Source: Macquaria australasica
Taxonomy: Eukaryota; Chordata; Actinopteri; Centrarchiformes; Percichthyidae
Length of the DNA stretch: 64,000 nucleotides
Assembly (NCBI GenBank): GCA_005408345.1
Contig: SEMN01000264.1
Span: 1 to 64,000 of the forward strand
Direction of reading: 5' to 3'
How positions within the stretch are numbered: position 1 is the stretch's first letter; every line of letters begins with the position of its first letter. A model generated the notes under the pieces. It made no database searches and was not told where the DNA came from. It saw only the letters and a program-made list of their open reading frames with translations. Below, one piece after another: positions 35,902 to 49,000 of the stretch. Both the position numbers and the translations under genes were made by a program.

Positions 35902-38900
35902 CTATCCGTCCTTTTGAGGGCATATGTAGGACAAGAGAACGTCAATCATATTCTTAATAATGGGAGGTTGTGGGTGGAGGCTGTGTGGCAGGTGGTGGGC
36001 CAGGCTCATCTCCCAGGCGTCCACCAGACGAACATTCAGACCTTTGAACATGGATCTGAGCACCTTGTCACACTGCAGAGAGTACCAGTCGCTGTTGGTT
36101 ATCGTCTCATAAAGCGTCAAAGCTTTGAGGTTCGCGGCCCGGATGACGACCAGCGTGCCTGGAGCCCTGTCCAGCAGCCGCACCACCGCCCTGCGGATAC
36201 TCTGCAGCCGCCGGATGTAGACCTCCATGGGGAAAGTGCTGAAGTGAGACCAGATGCCAAGAACTACGACAGTGTTAGTTCCTCCGGTTAAACCATCTAG
36301 TTCATTGGCAATGTAACGCAGCTCGGTGGTTGGGACGATGCCAAAGCGGAGAGGAGGACCGTGGCAGCGGTACGTCACCAAGATGTTGTTTGCAAAGTCC
36401 AAGGCCATGAAAGGTCCAGTTTGCTTTGGGCTGTGCAGGTTAAACGTCTTAAGATCTAGAGGGAAGAGGGAATAGATTAAGCTGCAGAGTGAACAGAATC
36501 AAGCTGTTGCCAGAAATCTCTGTGGATCAGCTACCTGGTAGTGCTGCACTGAGGTGTTCAAACCACTGCCTGATGGTGGAGTCTCCATACAGGTGGACAT
36601 CCTTGCCTTTCAGACACTGACTGATGGCAGAGGAGGTGTTGAACTGGCGAACTGTTGTGCCACCTAGTGCTTGCCATACACCCTGGTAATAATAACCAGA
36701 GAGTCCAGACTTCACACTGCTGCTCTTCACCTCTGGTTGACCTGAGAGGAAGTTAGAGGATAAGGGTGGGCTTATTTCATGTTTTTCGTTCGTCAATAAA
36801 TCCCATCTTTTTCTAACCTGTCTGTAGAACTCAAGTCATTTTGTTATGACTGAACACAGACATCTATATAAATGTGTCACAAATATATTGTAATTTCCTA
36901 AAACAGTTTTTTAGAATTACTTAGTGGGAGTGCATTTGTTGGACTATTTTCAGCAGCGCATTCATACACATTTAGTGCAGTAGTGATCAGCAGGACAGTG
37001 TGTGTGGAACAGTACTGAAATAAATTGTCCCCACATTCATTGCGATAAAGGAACATGTCACCCAGTGCAACGGTGTGGCTCACTGATGTGTTTTTAATTT
37101 TTAATTATTATTAGTGGTGGCAGTAGTAAAGATCATGTTTTACCTTTCATTTTTGGCAACACGGTGACATTGGCAGGTCCTGAAGCCTTAATCAAGACTT
37201 TCATGTTGACACCACTGAAGAAAAGCACACATAATAAAATATCGCACACACCACAACATAACATAAATACAAGAAAGGAGGACAAACATTTGAAATAATT
37301 TTATGAGCAAAAATCAGCAAATTAGACTAAATTGGGAATCAACTGCGTGAAAGTTCATTCAACATTACACAAAACTTGGCCTATAAAAAAACATTTTGTG
37401 AGTTAAAGCTGCACTAATTCATATTTTAACATAAACAATGGGACTAATGACTATGTGTAATGTGCAAGGTGTTGCTTGCAGCGATAATTATAACCCGACT
37501 TTGCAGTTCACCTCAGCTCTACAGAGCAGTGTAGCATCTTTAAGCACATTGTTTTGGTTTTATTTGCTGTTTTGGTCTAGTCTCACCACTCTCATCAACA
37601 TATTTTATTAGACACACCAGGCAGCTGTTTTCATCAAAGAAAGCTCTGATTAACCAATTGTGCACTACCTACCACCAACAGCAGACAGGCAAAGTTAGCA
37701 ACTAGCTAGGTGAACGTAGCAGAGCATTTAGCAGCTTAAGAGCCAGAAATTTCCCTCAGGAGTTGGTGGAGACCAAACTAAAGCTGAAAGTAGAGTGGAT
37801 ATTGGATTTACATTGGCCAGGTGGCCAGAAACACGATTGCAAATGAATGCCAATGTTGCTCCATGTCTACTGGATGTGTAAATAGGCCACTGTTTGCTAA
37901 CACTTTAGCCAGATTAACGTTATAAGGTGATAATATGTCACTGTTATGTTTGTAGCTTGTGCGCTGCCCCCAAGTTTTAAAAATTAATAAGTGTGCATCT
38001 TTAAGTTTCTGAAAACACTACATTCAAAATAAAATGTAGAAAATTACAAGACAAATAAATGAATTACAGAAAATACTATCCAATGTTCTTAATGGCAGTG
38101 AGCTAGTGTGGTTCAGACTGATTATTTTGATTTGTATCTTAGACTATAAACATCTTTAGAGTCATTCTTTACTGCCTGTAGTTACAAACTTGTGAAATTT
38201 CCCACCAAGGAGATACATATTTATTAGAAGTCACACAAAATGCCAGTCCTGTCTCTCTGCTCCCTCACCTTTGAAAGAGCTTCTCCTCCTTGGCCTTGAG
38301 GTTTTCTTTGAATCCTCTCTTGGAGTGGTTGATCCTGGCATCACAACTCAGCTTCTTTGGCTTGTAGCAGAACCAAGGCTCACCTGTACGGAGGTCAGTG
38401 TAGTTGCACAGCGGCTGCTGGGTTGGACGTAGGCAGATGTTACAGGTGGTAGTTTCAGAGAGTAAGCCTGAGCGGAAGACGCTCTGGAAGTCCACTCTGT
38501 CTGGCTGTTCGCTGTTCAGCCTGCGCAGCACTGTGACAGCCTCACTAGGGTGAACCAGCGTCACCTGATGGGACAGAGAACCAGAGTTTTCACCAAGTCC
38601 AGTCATGTTCAGTCATATCAATAAAGACAAAGTAAATACTAGTTAAAGCTGCACACTTTGCTTCAGGCATAAACCAGATTCATCTTCAGACAACAATCAC
38701 TGAATAATTGACCATTCACTAAACCCCTCCCCTACTTTACTTTACATTTTATCTGTTAATTATATGTATCAGTCCATTATCAGATTCCCTGTGATGCGGA
38801 CTTGCAGCAGGTTGGAGCTTTTCTATCATGCACGAACACATTGAGGTGTTTTACAGGACATTTTTCAAGTGTCCCACAGAATAACCTGTTAACCTGGTCA

Positions 38901-41016
38901 TGGGTTACATGATCTCTCACCCGCATCCAGGCACTGTCTCACTCCCTCTTCCTCCCCTTGTAGTTCTCATGCATTAGTTCAGTGTAGTTGCCTGTGTAGT
39001 TGCTACGGCTGCTTTCACACACAGGATGTTGGTGTTCAGTTCTGCTGTAATGTAACCTTGAATGTCACCCAGGATTCAGTATGACATCATTATATAGACA
39101 ATAGGAATTTATTGGCGTTAATCAAAGTCTGTTTGTCTGCTCTAATGTAATCTGCAAATTTTAGCATGAACGGCTTACCAGCTTACTACCTACAGTAGTA
39201 ACCTAGCATTACTTCCAAGGCTGTGGAATATTTTATACTACATTATTTTGTGGGGTTACAGGTTATGTTAAAAAAAAGTCCCATTCACGACTAGCACATC
39301 TACTGTGTAGTATTTCCTCAATGTGCGGGAGCCTCCTGGGACTATTAGAGAGTAGGCTAACGTTAGCAGCCTCACCTCAACCTGTGCGCTTCCTTCCCAG
39401 AGTAAAGAGAATACAGCAGAGTAGGAGCCATTGAGATGATCCACCACTTGCCCAGCCACACCTGCACCAAGTTTTGGGTTGTGCAGCCGGGCAAGTAAGA
39501 CGTCTCCCCCAGACTTCTTGGGACGTCCCAGGAAATCATACATTTTGATCATAACCTCCAGCTGATCCCCTACGTGCCACTGTCCTCCTCCCCTCCCTGG
39601 TGGGAGAATGGTGAAGTTACTGTGGGCGGGATCACTGGTCTGATCCAGGGAAAGAGGAGTTGGCAAAACTGGAGTTTCAGGCCAAGCAATGGAGTCTAGT
39701 AGGAGGCGTTCCTCCAGAGCATCCTCAGGGGTCATTGGCTGGAAGGTGCAGAAGCTGTGATGCATGTCACGGTAAGTGGAAACTTTCGGGTAGATGATGG
39801 TGGAGTTCACTTTATGCTGAAACTGGCAGAGGGTGAAGAAAGAGATGGTGACAAGATGCATCAAACATGTGTACTAAAAGCAAATTAATTAACTGTTAAA
39901 AGGAGTTTTCTTATTTTTCAGGGTTTTGCCCTCTGCCCCAGTTTCTTTTTACATGTAGGTCTATAATTATTTAACCCGAAGCTGCTTTGTGCTGACAACA
40001 CAAACTCAGAAAGAGGAGACCAGCTACAAATATAATGTTTAATGACTAAAATGTTCTCCATTGAGATTTTATGGCTGTTTGGAACAACACTGTTTCTATA
40101 CATTGGGTTTTCATTGTGGAAGTATTTGTTTCCACTCCAGAATGACTTACTTAATTTAAAAAAAGGATGATACTTTTCTTATTGCCAACAAATCTCATGA
40201 AAAGCCAACAATGAACTGACACTACTAACAGGTGTTACCTGTGTATCCAAAGCCTGCTATACATGGATTATTCTTTTGCACCAAAGAGCTCAATTGTTGT
40301 CCAAACACTATTAAAAACACATCAGTGAGAGTCACATCTTGCACTGGGTGACAAAGAACATGGGCACTGTATGTTTTTTGAGTCAGTCCCACAAACACCA
40401 TCCTGGTGCTGTAAATACTCACTAGAGCACCAAATGTGGATTAATCCACAACTGAAAATAGTCTCCAACAAATGAACTATTTACTCTTGTTTGAATAATG
40501 TTTGCTTAAAGGTACAGTGTCCTACCCAGCTGTTTATGGGCAACACTTGTAAAAACTATAAATTTGTGATCCATTTGTAAAGATTTATGTCTTCGGTAGG
40601 AACAAATGTTAACCATTGATGGTTTTGTTCTTGTCATGAGATGGAAAGTATAGAATAATGCCATCCTTATCCTTTAATTAGAGAAGCTGCTGCTGTCAGC
40701 AATGCAGTGCAGGATAGTGAGGTAAAATTATGTTATCCTGAGCCATGTTGCATTTGAAAACATCCTGAAATCTGACTAATATTAAACATTTCAAACAGGT
40801 TCCACCCTTCAAATGGTCCCACTAATACCAAGTTCTCACCTCCAGGAAGTCGATGTTATATAGCACAAAGATAAAGACAAACACTACCAGGAAGAGGAAG
40901 ATGGCGCCGTACTTCGGAAGGCAAATGCTGACCTCCCCTCTTAAACAAGCTCTGACCTTCATGATCAGTGACCAGTCTTCATCTCTGGCTGCAGCATAGC
41001 ACTGCGACCGCTTCAT
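35902..41016 (-). CDS. nxpe3-like: NXPE family member 3-like protein, copy B (six exons)
   Basis: Exons in transcript order: 41016-40840, 39822-39376, 38564-38269, 37214-37144, 36741-36535, 36455-35902. Lengths (177, 447, 296, 71, 207, 554) equal those of copy A, all GT-AG, giving 583 residues. Exon 1 encodes the membrane anchor (GAIFLFLVVFVFIFVLYN), exons 2-3 the neurexophilin-like region and exons 5-6 the PC-esterase region (YGDSTIRQWF; DAWEMSLAHHLPH). Its last exon differs from A and C (LRFGIVPTTEL, LGIWSHFSTFPMEV, TNSDWYSLQ) and is closer to mammalian NXPE3 there. This suggests B keeps the ancestral version. Intron 2 is unlike that of A, C and D. No disabling change seen. Confidence 0.9.
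37402..38005. repeat. miniature DNA element in intron 3 of copy B
   Basis: Same element as in A and C but about 200 bases longer. It includes an internal segment (TTGTTTTGGTTT near 37552) also present in the distal relative at 62223-63152. The longer form is probably nearer the original element. Confidence 0.6.
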
Positions 41017-41966
41017 CTAGTGCTGGATTAAAAAATATAAACAAAAAAACAGGTAACTGACACCTTATTATGCTAAAGAATATTACTTGCTAAAACTTGA
41101 ATTCAATAGAAAAAACCTCTCTGTACAAAGTTGTGTGACATGTCTGACTTTTCATCATTAGGACTAAACTAAATCCACTCACCCAGGAAATCCTTTTGAC
41201 CAACCAAAGACAGCAGCCTCTCTCCCCTTGCAGTTTAACATGTACCCTTTGTAACATAATGCAAATATTTGAAAACATTTGGACACTGCAGTATGTTGCA
41301 ATCTGACAGCACACTCTGCAAAGTTACCCTTACAACAAGTTGCACATACAGTATATCTGTTTTCACTCTCATTACACACATCAGAGATACTCGTGTGCTT
41401 CTGATAATTACAGTTTTCCACTAATGTTGTCAAATGTAGTGACCAACAATACTAATGCAGTTGATGTAAGAGAAATCAAACAATCTGATCTAATGTACTC
41501 TATGATAGAGTTAATTTTAGAGGAAGAGTTTGGGTTACATTCATTCTCTGCAGACGTGCAGCAAATACTGGCAATGATTCCTTCCTGTTCAGGATTTACA
41601 TTGAAATATCCATATAAACTGTTGCTACAGCAATGTGCCGGGAACAAACAGATGAAGCTCAATTTAGTTCAGTTTTAGTTTGCAAGTACAGATACTGCAG
41701 TATTCAGTTGGGGAAAATGGAGTAAAGCTGGGAAACGTATAGGAATCTAAATATCTAAAAGATATTTTGTGTGGAAACACACCATTCACTAATGGCAAAA
41801 ACTGAGCTTAAGTTACCTGCTGGCAAACACGTGTTTGAGAAATTTCATTCATATAATTATTTGTTTTGCCAAATAAAACATAAAATTGTACTCAAGTAAA
41901 AGTATTAGCAACAAAATGTACTTGTATGTATAAAGTAGTTAAATTAGCCACACCTTTACCTGCTGC

Positions 41967-42537
41967 AACATTAAGGAGATACGTACATTAATGCATAAAG
42001 ATAATACCATTATATAATATGTACCCTTCCGACCGGGTTTGGCAGTTGCCCTCTAGGGCAGAGGAAGAGACAAGTGTAACCGAGAGGAGAGGTGACATTT
42101 ATACTTTAGACACAAATCCACTGTCTTGCTTTTCCCTTACCGCGAACTGTATTAACTGTGTGTCAGTCTATACATGTCAGTATTAACAGATGGATATATG
42201 CTAATTAAATAAAATAGATACAATATCCAACCAAGACATAAAACTCTGCATGTGTGTGATGCGTCTGTACCTTACTTCAATGAATGGGGTTTGCCCATGA
42301 CACCCTGGTAAAAAATAGATTAGAAGAATTGTAGTTACTCTGTGCATGGACTGCTTAAGGAAAAATGCAGCACTTAATAAAAACACAGAGACAACATGTA
42401 AACTCGTGTGTGCTTCAATCCCCACTCCTCTGCTCCAACAAAAACACATCTATCTGCCCTTTTGAGGGCATATGTAGGACAACATTAAGGTGATACGTAC
42501 ATTAATGCATAAAGATAATACCATTATATAATATGTA
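41967..42537. repeat. 57-bp direct duplication flanking a 457-bp copy of a neighbouring NXPE 3' end
   Basis: The 57 bases at 41967-42023 recur at 42481-42537 with one mismatch. Between them, 42024-42480 is a 457-base copy of 45583-46039 (same length, same orientation). It comprises the last codons of copy C exon 6 plus about 425 bases of 3' flank. The recipient sequence resembles an old hAT miniature element like that at 59284-59831. The block has no functional coding content. Confidence 0.85.
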
Positions 42538-42754
42538 ATTCTGAAATGGGCCATTCTGCGTAATGAGTACTTTTACTTTTGGTACTTTACCAAAATTAAA
42601 AGTACTCATTTTTCATGATTTTATAAACTGATCATGAGTTTTAATTGTATCTAAATCTTAATCGACAAAGTATCCAGTTACTAAATTCAGGTAAATGGAG
42701 TACAGAGTATTTCCCTCTGAAATGTAGTGGAGCAGAAGTATAAAGTAGCATAAA

Positions 42755-43370
42755 ATGGAAATGGTCAAAGTAAAATACAAGTAGCTCAAAAGTATACACA
42801 TATACAGTATACTAGAATGGTTAGTGGCAACATTTAGTTTTCATGTCTATAAAATGAAACTTCAAATACAATCAAATGATTTTCAGCACACCGTGTGTCT
42901 TACCTCAGCAGAGATTCGTTTGGAGAGATCACAGTGACAAACTCTAATGTGATCCTGCAGTTTATCGTTGCAGTGAACTTTGTTCTGTTTGCTTGACTTC
43001 CGCGTAATTCATTTGTGGGTGGTGATCAATAATAGCACTGCACCTAAAATGGACAACAGTATCTCATATTGTTGATGCCAGTTCTTCTTAACCACTCCCA
43101 TGTGCTAAAATAGTTGTCCTTTCTTTTAACAGATCTGCACAGCTGTTAAAAAAGAGAATAAAAAAGCAGGGAGTAGGGGCTTCACGGTGGAAGCTTTAAA
43201 ATACCCAAACTGAAACAAATAAAAAAAGAAATAAAGGGAACACTTTGTTATATGTAAACCAGTGAGTGGCTGCATCTTAACAAGAGGTTTCTGACCAGTA
43301 GTAGGAGCAGCCTGTCTGGATTTACTTCACTGTACTTTACATTGTGCTGTTTCGCAGTCAGACTCCCTTC
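42755..43370. repeat. segmental duplicate of the 53634-54252 block
   Basis: About 615 bases upstream of copy B recur almost unchanged upstream of copy C at 53634-54252, starting TGGAAATGGTCAAAG. Together with similar blocks just 5' of each first exon (41090-41810 and 51680-52350) this shows that the B and C units arose by tandem duplication. Roughly 1.3 kb at 52350-53630 has no counterpart in B. Confidence 0.8.
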
Positions 43371-43403
43371 AAATTTACAAAATTACCACAAAATTAGAAA
43401 ATC

Positions 43404-43715
43404 TTAAAAACCACAGCTCCACATATTATTGACTACATCGTGACATATACACAACCACTGTGAAGTCTAAAAATGTCTGATAGCAAAACACTTGGGAGTA
43501 GTTAAGAATAATTGGCAATATAAGATACTGTCATAGTACAGTACATTCTAGCTGTACGTTTGAGGTACTTGTAATTTACTTTGACTATTTCCTCTATCTA
43601 TCCTATTCTATTCATTTTTTAGTATATTAGGTTTTTGCAATCAGACATTTTCAGACTTGGTTGTGTATATGTGATGATGTAGTCAATACTATGTGGAGCT
43701 GTGGTTTTTAAGACA
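43404..43715. repeat. inverted repeat with arms of about 75 bp
   Basis: The arm at 43404-43479 (AAAACCACAGCTCCACATA onward) is the reverse complement of 43640-43715 with a few differences and a short gap, around a loop of about 160 bases. One arm recurs alone near 55240-55293, upstream of relic D. It may be the ends of a small DNA transposon. Confidence 0.65.
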
Positions 43716-44965
43716 ATAAAAGACAACTGATACTGCTCCCAGAGTTTCACTCTTAGTAGAAAGGCTTTTGTGAGTTTTATCCAGCAGAAGAATGTTGTCT
43801 CAAAAAAAGCATTTCTAAGTTCCAGTGAGTGCATATCTGACTGTGTATTTTAATGTTGTTGCTTGTGATCATTTGTATACGTTATATCTACATCAAACTT
43901 AAAATGCAGCTGGACATTGCCCTGTGCAAAGATGTTTTCATCCCAGCCATTCATAACAGGTAAAAATAAATTGTATTTCCCCCATAAGGTTTATGTTGTG
44001 AAGTCTATGTGACCGAGTCATGAGGAGCGCCAAGGTCCCAGATGGGGCTAGTTATAATATAGATATAGCAATGAAATAAATTAGCTTGTTAGCTTTGTCA
44101 AAAAGCTGTTTTTCTATCTACTGTGTTATTGGTTTGTGTTTGCCTGGTTTTTATTCAGCTAGTTCACTGGCAGGGCTGCTAGCTAGCTGGAATTTTCCAT
44201 TGTGTGTGCATGAAGTCAAATACACACACAAATGGAAAGGATAGATGTTAAAAAGAGTGAAAATGCCTCTTGTGCAATGAGTACTGGAAAAGCCTGCAGA
44301 CCCCCGCCAGACTGATGGATGGTGTGAAAGTAAATTTTGTTGCGAGCTCATAACTTATCATTTATTCACATGTTAATCATCTATTCATAATCATGTTTGT
44401 ATACTTATTAATATTTAGTAAATATATGATTGTGTATTTACTTTAATTAGTTAATAGTCCCAGTTCTATTCATGTCTCTACTCCTGAACTCTTATCTAGT
44501 TTCATGTCTTCAGGTTTTGTCTGTGTTAAGCAACGTGACTCAACGTGAGGTCAAAAGGTCAGCTCTATGGTACTGAGATGTTTTATGCTTTCCAGATGCG
44601 CATTAAGGGTCTTAGTATGTTTTTGAAAGTTCCTATAGGTGTACACCTATCGAGCCATGTAACACTGACCAATGGAAAAGAGTTTCTTTGTCTCCAGAAT
44701 ACTATAAAAGCTGTATTCTTGTATCTTCTCTTTGAGATAGAGAGAGATGGCTGATGACTTCTGTTGTCTATCTCGTATTGTACAATATATTTTTGTCAAC
44801 GATCTGTTTCTTGCGTTTTGTTCACAACAATGGATGGATGTTTAAAAATGCGTCATTGCTGCCAAGATTAAAATCCAAACAACACTGATTTGTCAGTGTA
44901 TTATAGTATATCCCTGCAATAATTATAATTAAATTGAACTTGAAAATGAACATGTCGCTAAATCA
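43716..44965. other. spacer between NXPE units B and C, no gene recognised
   Basis: AT-rich, with only short open frames that lack domains. At 44966-44992 there is a 27-base copy of the end of NXPE exon 6 (CACATCTATCCGCCC onward) abutting the truncated 3' flank of copy C, so a duplication breakpoint lies here. Confidence 0.5.
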
Positions 44966-45121
44966 CATCTATCCGCCCTTTTGAGGGCATGTGAGAGTTG
45001 GCCGAGTAGCCAAGCACATGAAAAAGGATTCCAGGCAACGTTTAGCAGTCCATGTGAATTTATTTAGACAATAGTGGAGTCCCTTGCAGATATTTACAGT
45101 GCTCAACATAAGTGGTTGGCC

Positions 45122-45123
45122 AA

Positions 45124-45171
<48 letters not shown>

Positions 45172-45197
45172 TATATATATATAAATATATATATATA
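45122..45197. repeat. A-tract and AT dinucleotide microsatellite
   Basis: A run of 19 A followed by AT repeats interrupted by a short AC stretch and a TAAA. It lies in the 3' flank of copy C; A and B lack the expansion. Confidence 0.92.
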
Positions 45198-46008
45198 GGA
45201 AAATACAAAAGAAATATTCCAAGACAAAACTGCACTTTGGCTATGCCACTCAAAGGGCCCAAGGCAGGAGCTGCTGTCTGTCTTCTCAGTGCGTATCCAG
45301 TTAACAGATCTCCCTGGTACTCCAGCCTTCTCCCTTATATACCAGGTGGGCTCCACCTACTCAAAGAGACATTCAATTATCTATTCCCACATACTCACAA
45401 GGACAGAAACATTCCAATTCATTGTGTTATTATATAAAAATACCTTTAAGTTTATTTTAAATCATGTTTCTTTAAAAAGGGTGCTTTCAACAACCTATTC
45501 CCTAAACAAAAACAAAAACACCCCTGCCACTATCTCACACTTGGTTTCTTCCCCCGGGAACCCCTCTATTTATACCAATGGACCCTTCCGACCGGGTTTG
45601 GCAGTTGCCCTCTAGGGCAGAGGAAGAGACAAGTGTGACCGAGAGGAGAGGTGAAATTTATACTTTAGACATAAATTCACTGTCTTGCTTTTCCCTTACC
45701 GCGAACTGTATTAACTGTGTGTCAGTCTATACATGTCAGTATTAACAGATGGATATATGCTAATTAAATAAAATGGATACAATATCCAACCAAGTCGTAA
45801 AACTCTGCATGTGTGCGATGCGTCTGTACCTTACTTCAATGAATGGGGTTTGCCCATGACACCCTGGTAAAAAATAGATTAGAAGAATTGTAGTTACTCT
45901 GTGCATGGACTGCTTAAGGAAAAATGCAGCACTTAATAAAAACACAGAGACAACATGTAAACTCGTGTGTGCTTCAATCCCCACTCCTCTGCTCCAACAA
46001 AAACACAT

Positions 46009-49000
46009 CTATCCGCCCTTTTGAGGGCATATGTAGGACAAGAGAACGTCAATCATATTCTTAACAATGGGAGGTAATGGGTGGATGTTGTGTGGCAGGT
46101 GGTGGGCCAGGCTCATCTCCCAGGCGTCCACCAGACGAACATTCAGACCTTTGAACACGGCTCTGAGCACCTTGTCACGCTGCAGAGAGTACCAGTCGCT
46201 GAAGGTTAGCGCCAGAGTACGAGACAAAGCTCTGGGGTTCCCTGTCCGGATGACGACCAGTGTGTCTGGAGCCCTGTCCAGCAGCCGCACCACCGCCCTG
46301 CGTATGGTCTGCAGCCGTCGGATGTAGACCTCCATGGGGAAAGGGCAGAGGTGGGCCAAGATGCCAATAACTACGACAGTGTTAGTTCCTCCGGTTAAGC
46401 CATCTAGTTCATTGGCAATGTAACGCAGCTCGGTGGTTGGGATGATGGTATAAGAGAGAGGAGGACCGTGGCAACGGTACGTCGCCAAGATGTTGTTTGC
46501 AAAGTCCAAGGCCATGTAAGGTCCAGTTTGCTTCAGGCTGTGCAGGTTAAAGTTCTTAAGATCTAAAAGTATTACAGAGGGAATAGATTAAACGGCAGTG
46601 TGAACAGAATCAAGCTGTTGCCAGAAATCTCTGTGGATCAGCTACCTGGTAGTGCTGCGCTGAGGTGTTCAAACCACTGCCTGATGGTGGAGTCTCCATA
46701 CAGGTGGACATCCTTGCCTTTCAGACACTGACTGATGGCAGAGGAGGTGTTGAACTGGCGAACTGTTGTGCCACCTAGTGCTTGCCATACACCCTGGTAA
46801 TAATAACCAGAGAGTCCAGACTTCACACTGCTGCTCTTCACCTCTGGTTGACCTGAGAGGAAGTTAGAGGATAAGGGTGAGCTTATTTCATATTTTTCTT
46901 TCGTCAACAAATCCCATCTTTTCCTAACCTGTCTGTAGAACTCAGCCCCAAGTCAATTTGTTACTACTGAAAACATAAATCTTTGTAAACATGTCACAAC
47001 CACAGATTTATTTTTAGGTTCAGTTTTAGGATTTCTCAAAGGGGAGTGTATAGTACATTTGTTGAACTGTTTTCAGCAGCGGATAAATACACATTTGGTG
47101 CACTAGTGATCAGTAGGACAGTGTATGTGGAACTGTTTTGAAATAAACTATAGTGCCCACATTCATTGTGATAAAGGAACATGTCACTCAGTGCAACAAT
47201 GTGGATCATTGATGTGTTTAATAGATTTTATGGGCATCTAAACCTTATTGGACATATACCAACCTCATTCACCACACCAGTTGTATGAATGTAGAAAACT
47301 TGTCTTCAGAATTGGAAGAAACTCATTTATTTTTCCAGTATCTGTAGCACCAGCTTTCAACCTAAAACCAAGTAAGCAGTTGCAGCTTCTCTTTATTATT
47401 GGGTATAACAGCGGGTCTAAAGGGATTTATGAATCTCTTATGGGCTATCCTTACTCCTGAGAAACTAGACACGCTGCTAGCAGCTGGTGCCACATTCATT
47501 AACTTTAAGGCTAGTACTCCATGCTCCCAGCGCTCTTCTCAAGTTGGCCTGAATACATCTCTCTACAGGAGAACAATACCCAGAAGAAAGTGGTAAGTTG
47601 TTTACAAAAGTTTTTATTTGGCTATATTCTGCCTGATTTAATTTCATCGTCTGTAGCACATTCAGTTTTAATTATTATTATAGGCAGTGGTGGCAGTAGT
47701 CAAGATCATGCTTTACCTTTCTTTTTTGGCAACACGGTGACATTGGCAGGTCCTGAAGCCTGAATCAAGACTTTCATGTTGACACCACTGAAGAAAAGCA
47801 CACATAATAAAATATCTCTTACACAATCGAGGATTAAATTGGGAAACAACTACTTGAAATATCATTCAGCATTACACAAAACCTGTAGCCTCTAATAATC
47901 CATTTTGTGAGTTAAAGCTGCACTAATTAATATTTTCATATAAACAATGGGTCCAGTGACTGTAATGTGCATGTGTCGCTTGCAGTGACGAACCCACAGA
48001 GAATTACCACCTGACTTTGCAGTTCCCCTCAGCTCAACAGTGCGTTGTATTACATGTAGAAGGTAGGCAGCTAAGCCAGATAGTTCCCTGGAGACAGAAC
48101 TAGAGCTAAAAGGAGAGTGAATATTGGACTTACATTTGCCAGAAACACAACTCCAAATGAATGCCAATGTCGCTCCATGTCTACTGGATGTGTAAATAGG
48201 CCACTGTTTGCTAACGCTTTAGCCAGATTAACGTTATAAGGTGATAATATGTCACTGTTATGTTTGTAGCTTGTGCGCTGCCCCCAAGTGTCAAAAAATA
48301 ATAAGTGTGCATCTTTAAGTTTCTGAAAACACTACATCTAAAGTAAAATGTAGAAATTTACAATATAACATAAAGGAATCACAGCAAATACTATCCATTG
48401 TTCTTAATGGCAGTGAGCTAGTGTGGTTCAGACTGATTATTTTGATTTGTATGTTAGACTGTAAACATCTTTAGATTCAAGCTTTACTGCCTGTAGTTAC
48501 AAACTTGTGAAATTTCCCACCAAGGAGATACATATTTATTAGAAGTCACACAAAATGCCAGTCCTGTCTCTCTGCTCCCTCACCTTTGAAAGAGCTTCTC
48601 CTCCTTGGCCTTGAGGTTTTCTTTGAATCCTCTCTTGGAGTGGTTGATCCTGGCATCACAACTCAGCTTCTTTGGCTTGTAGCAGAACCAAGGCTCACCT
48701 GTACGGAGGTCAGTGTAGTTGCACAGCGGCTGCTGGGTTGGATGTAGGCAGATGTTACAGGTGGTAGTTTCAGAGAGTAAGCCTGAGCGGAAGACGCTCT
48801 GGAAGTCCACTCTGTCTGGCTGTTCGCTGTTCAGCCTGCGCAGCACTGTGACAGCCTCACTAGGGTGAACCAGCGTCACCTGATGGGACAGAGAACCAGA
48901 GTTTTCACCAAGTCCAGTCATGTTCAGTCATATCAATAAAGACAAATAAAGTAAATAAAAGTTAAAGCTGCACACTTTGCTTCAGGCATAAACCAGATTC

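Noticed and set aside
41340..41678. 112-codon frame, with an 84-codon antisense frame and a counterpart at 51751-52206
   Set aside because: The sequence is duplicated upstream of B and C, but the frames are not conserved in length or phase and no domain is seen. Treated as duplicated non-coding flank.
45084..45437. 117-codon frame with KKKK and IYIYIY runs
   Set aside because: Translation of the A-tract and AT microsatellite.
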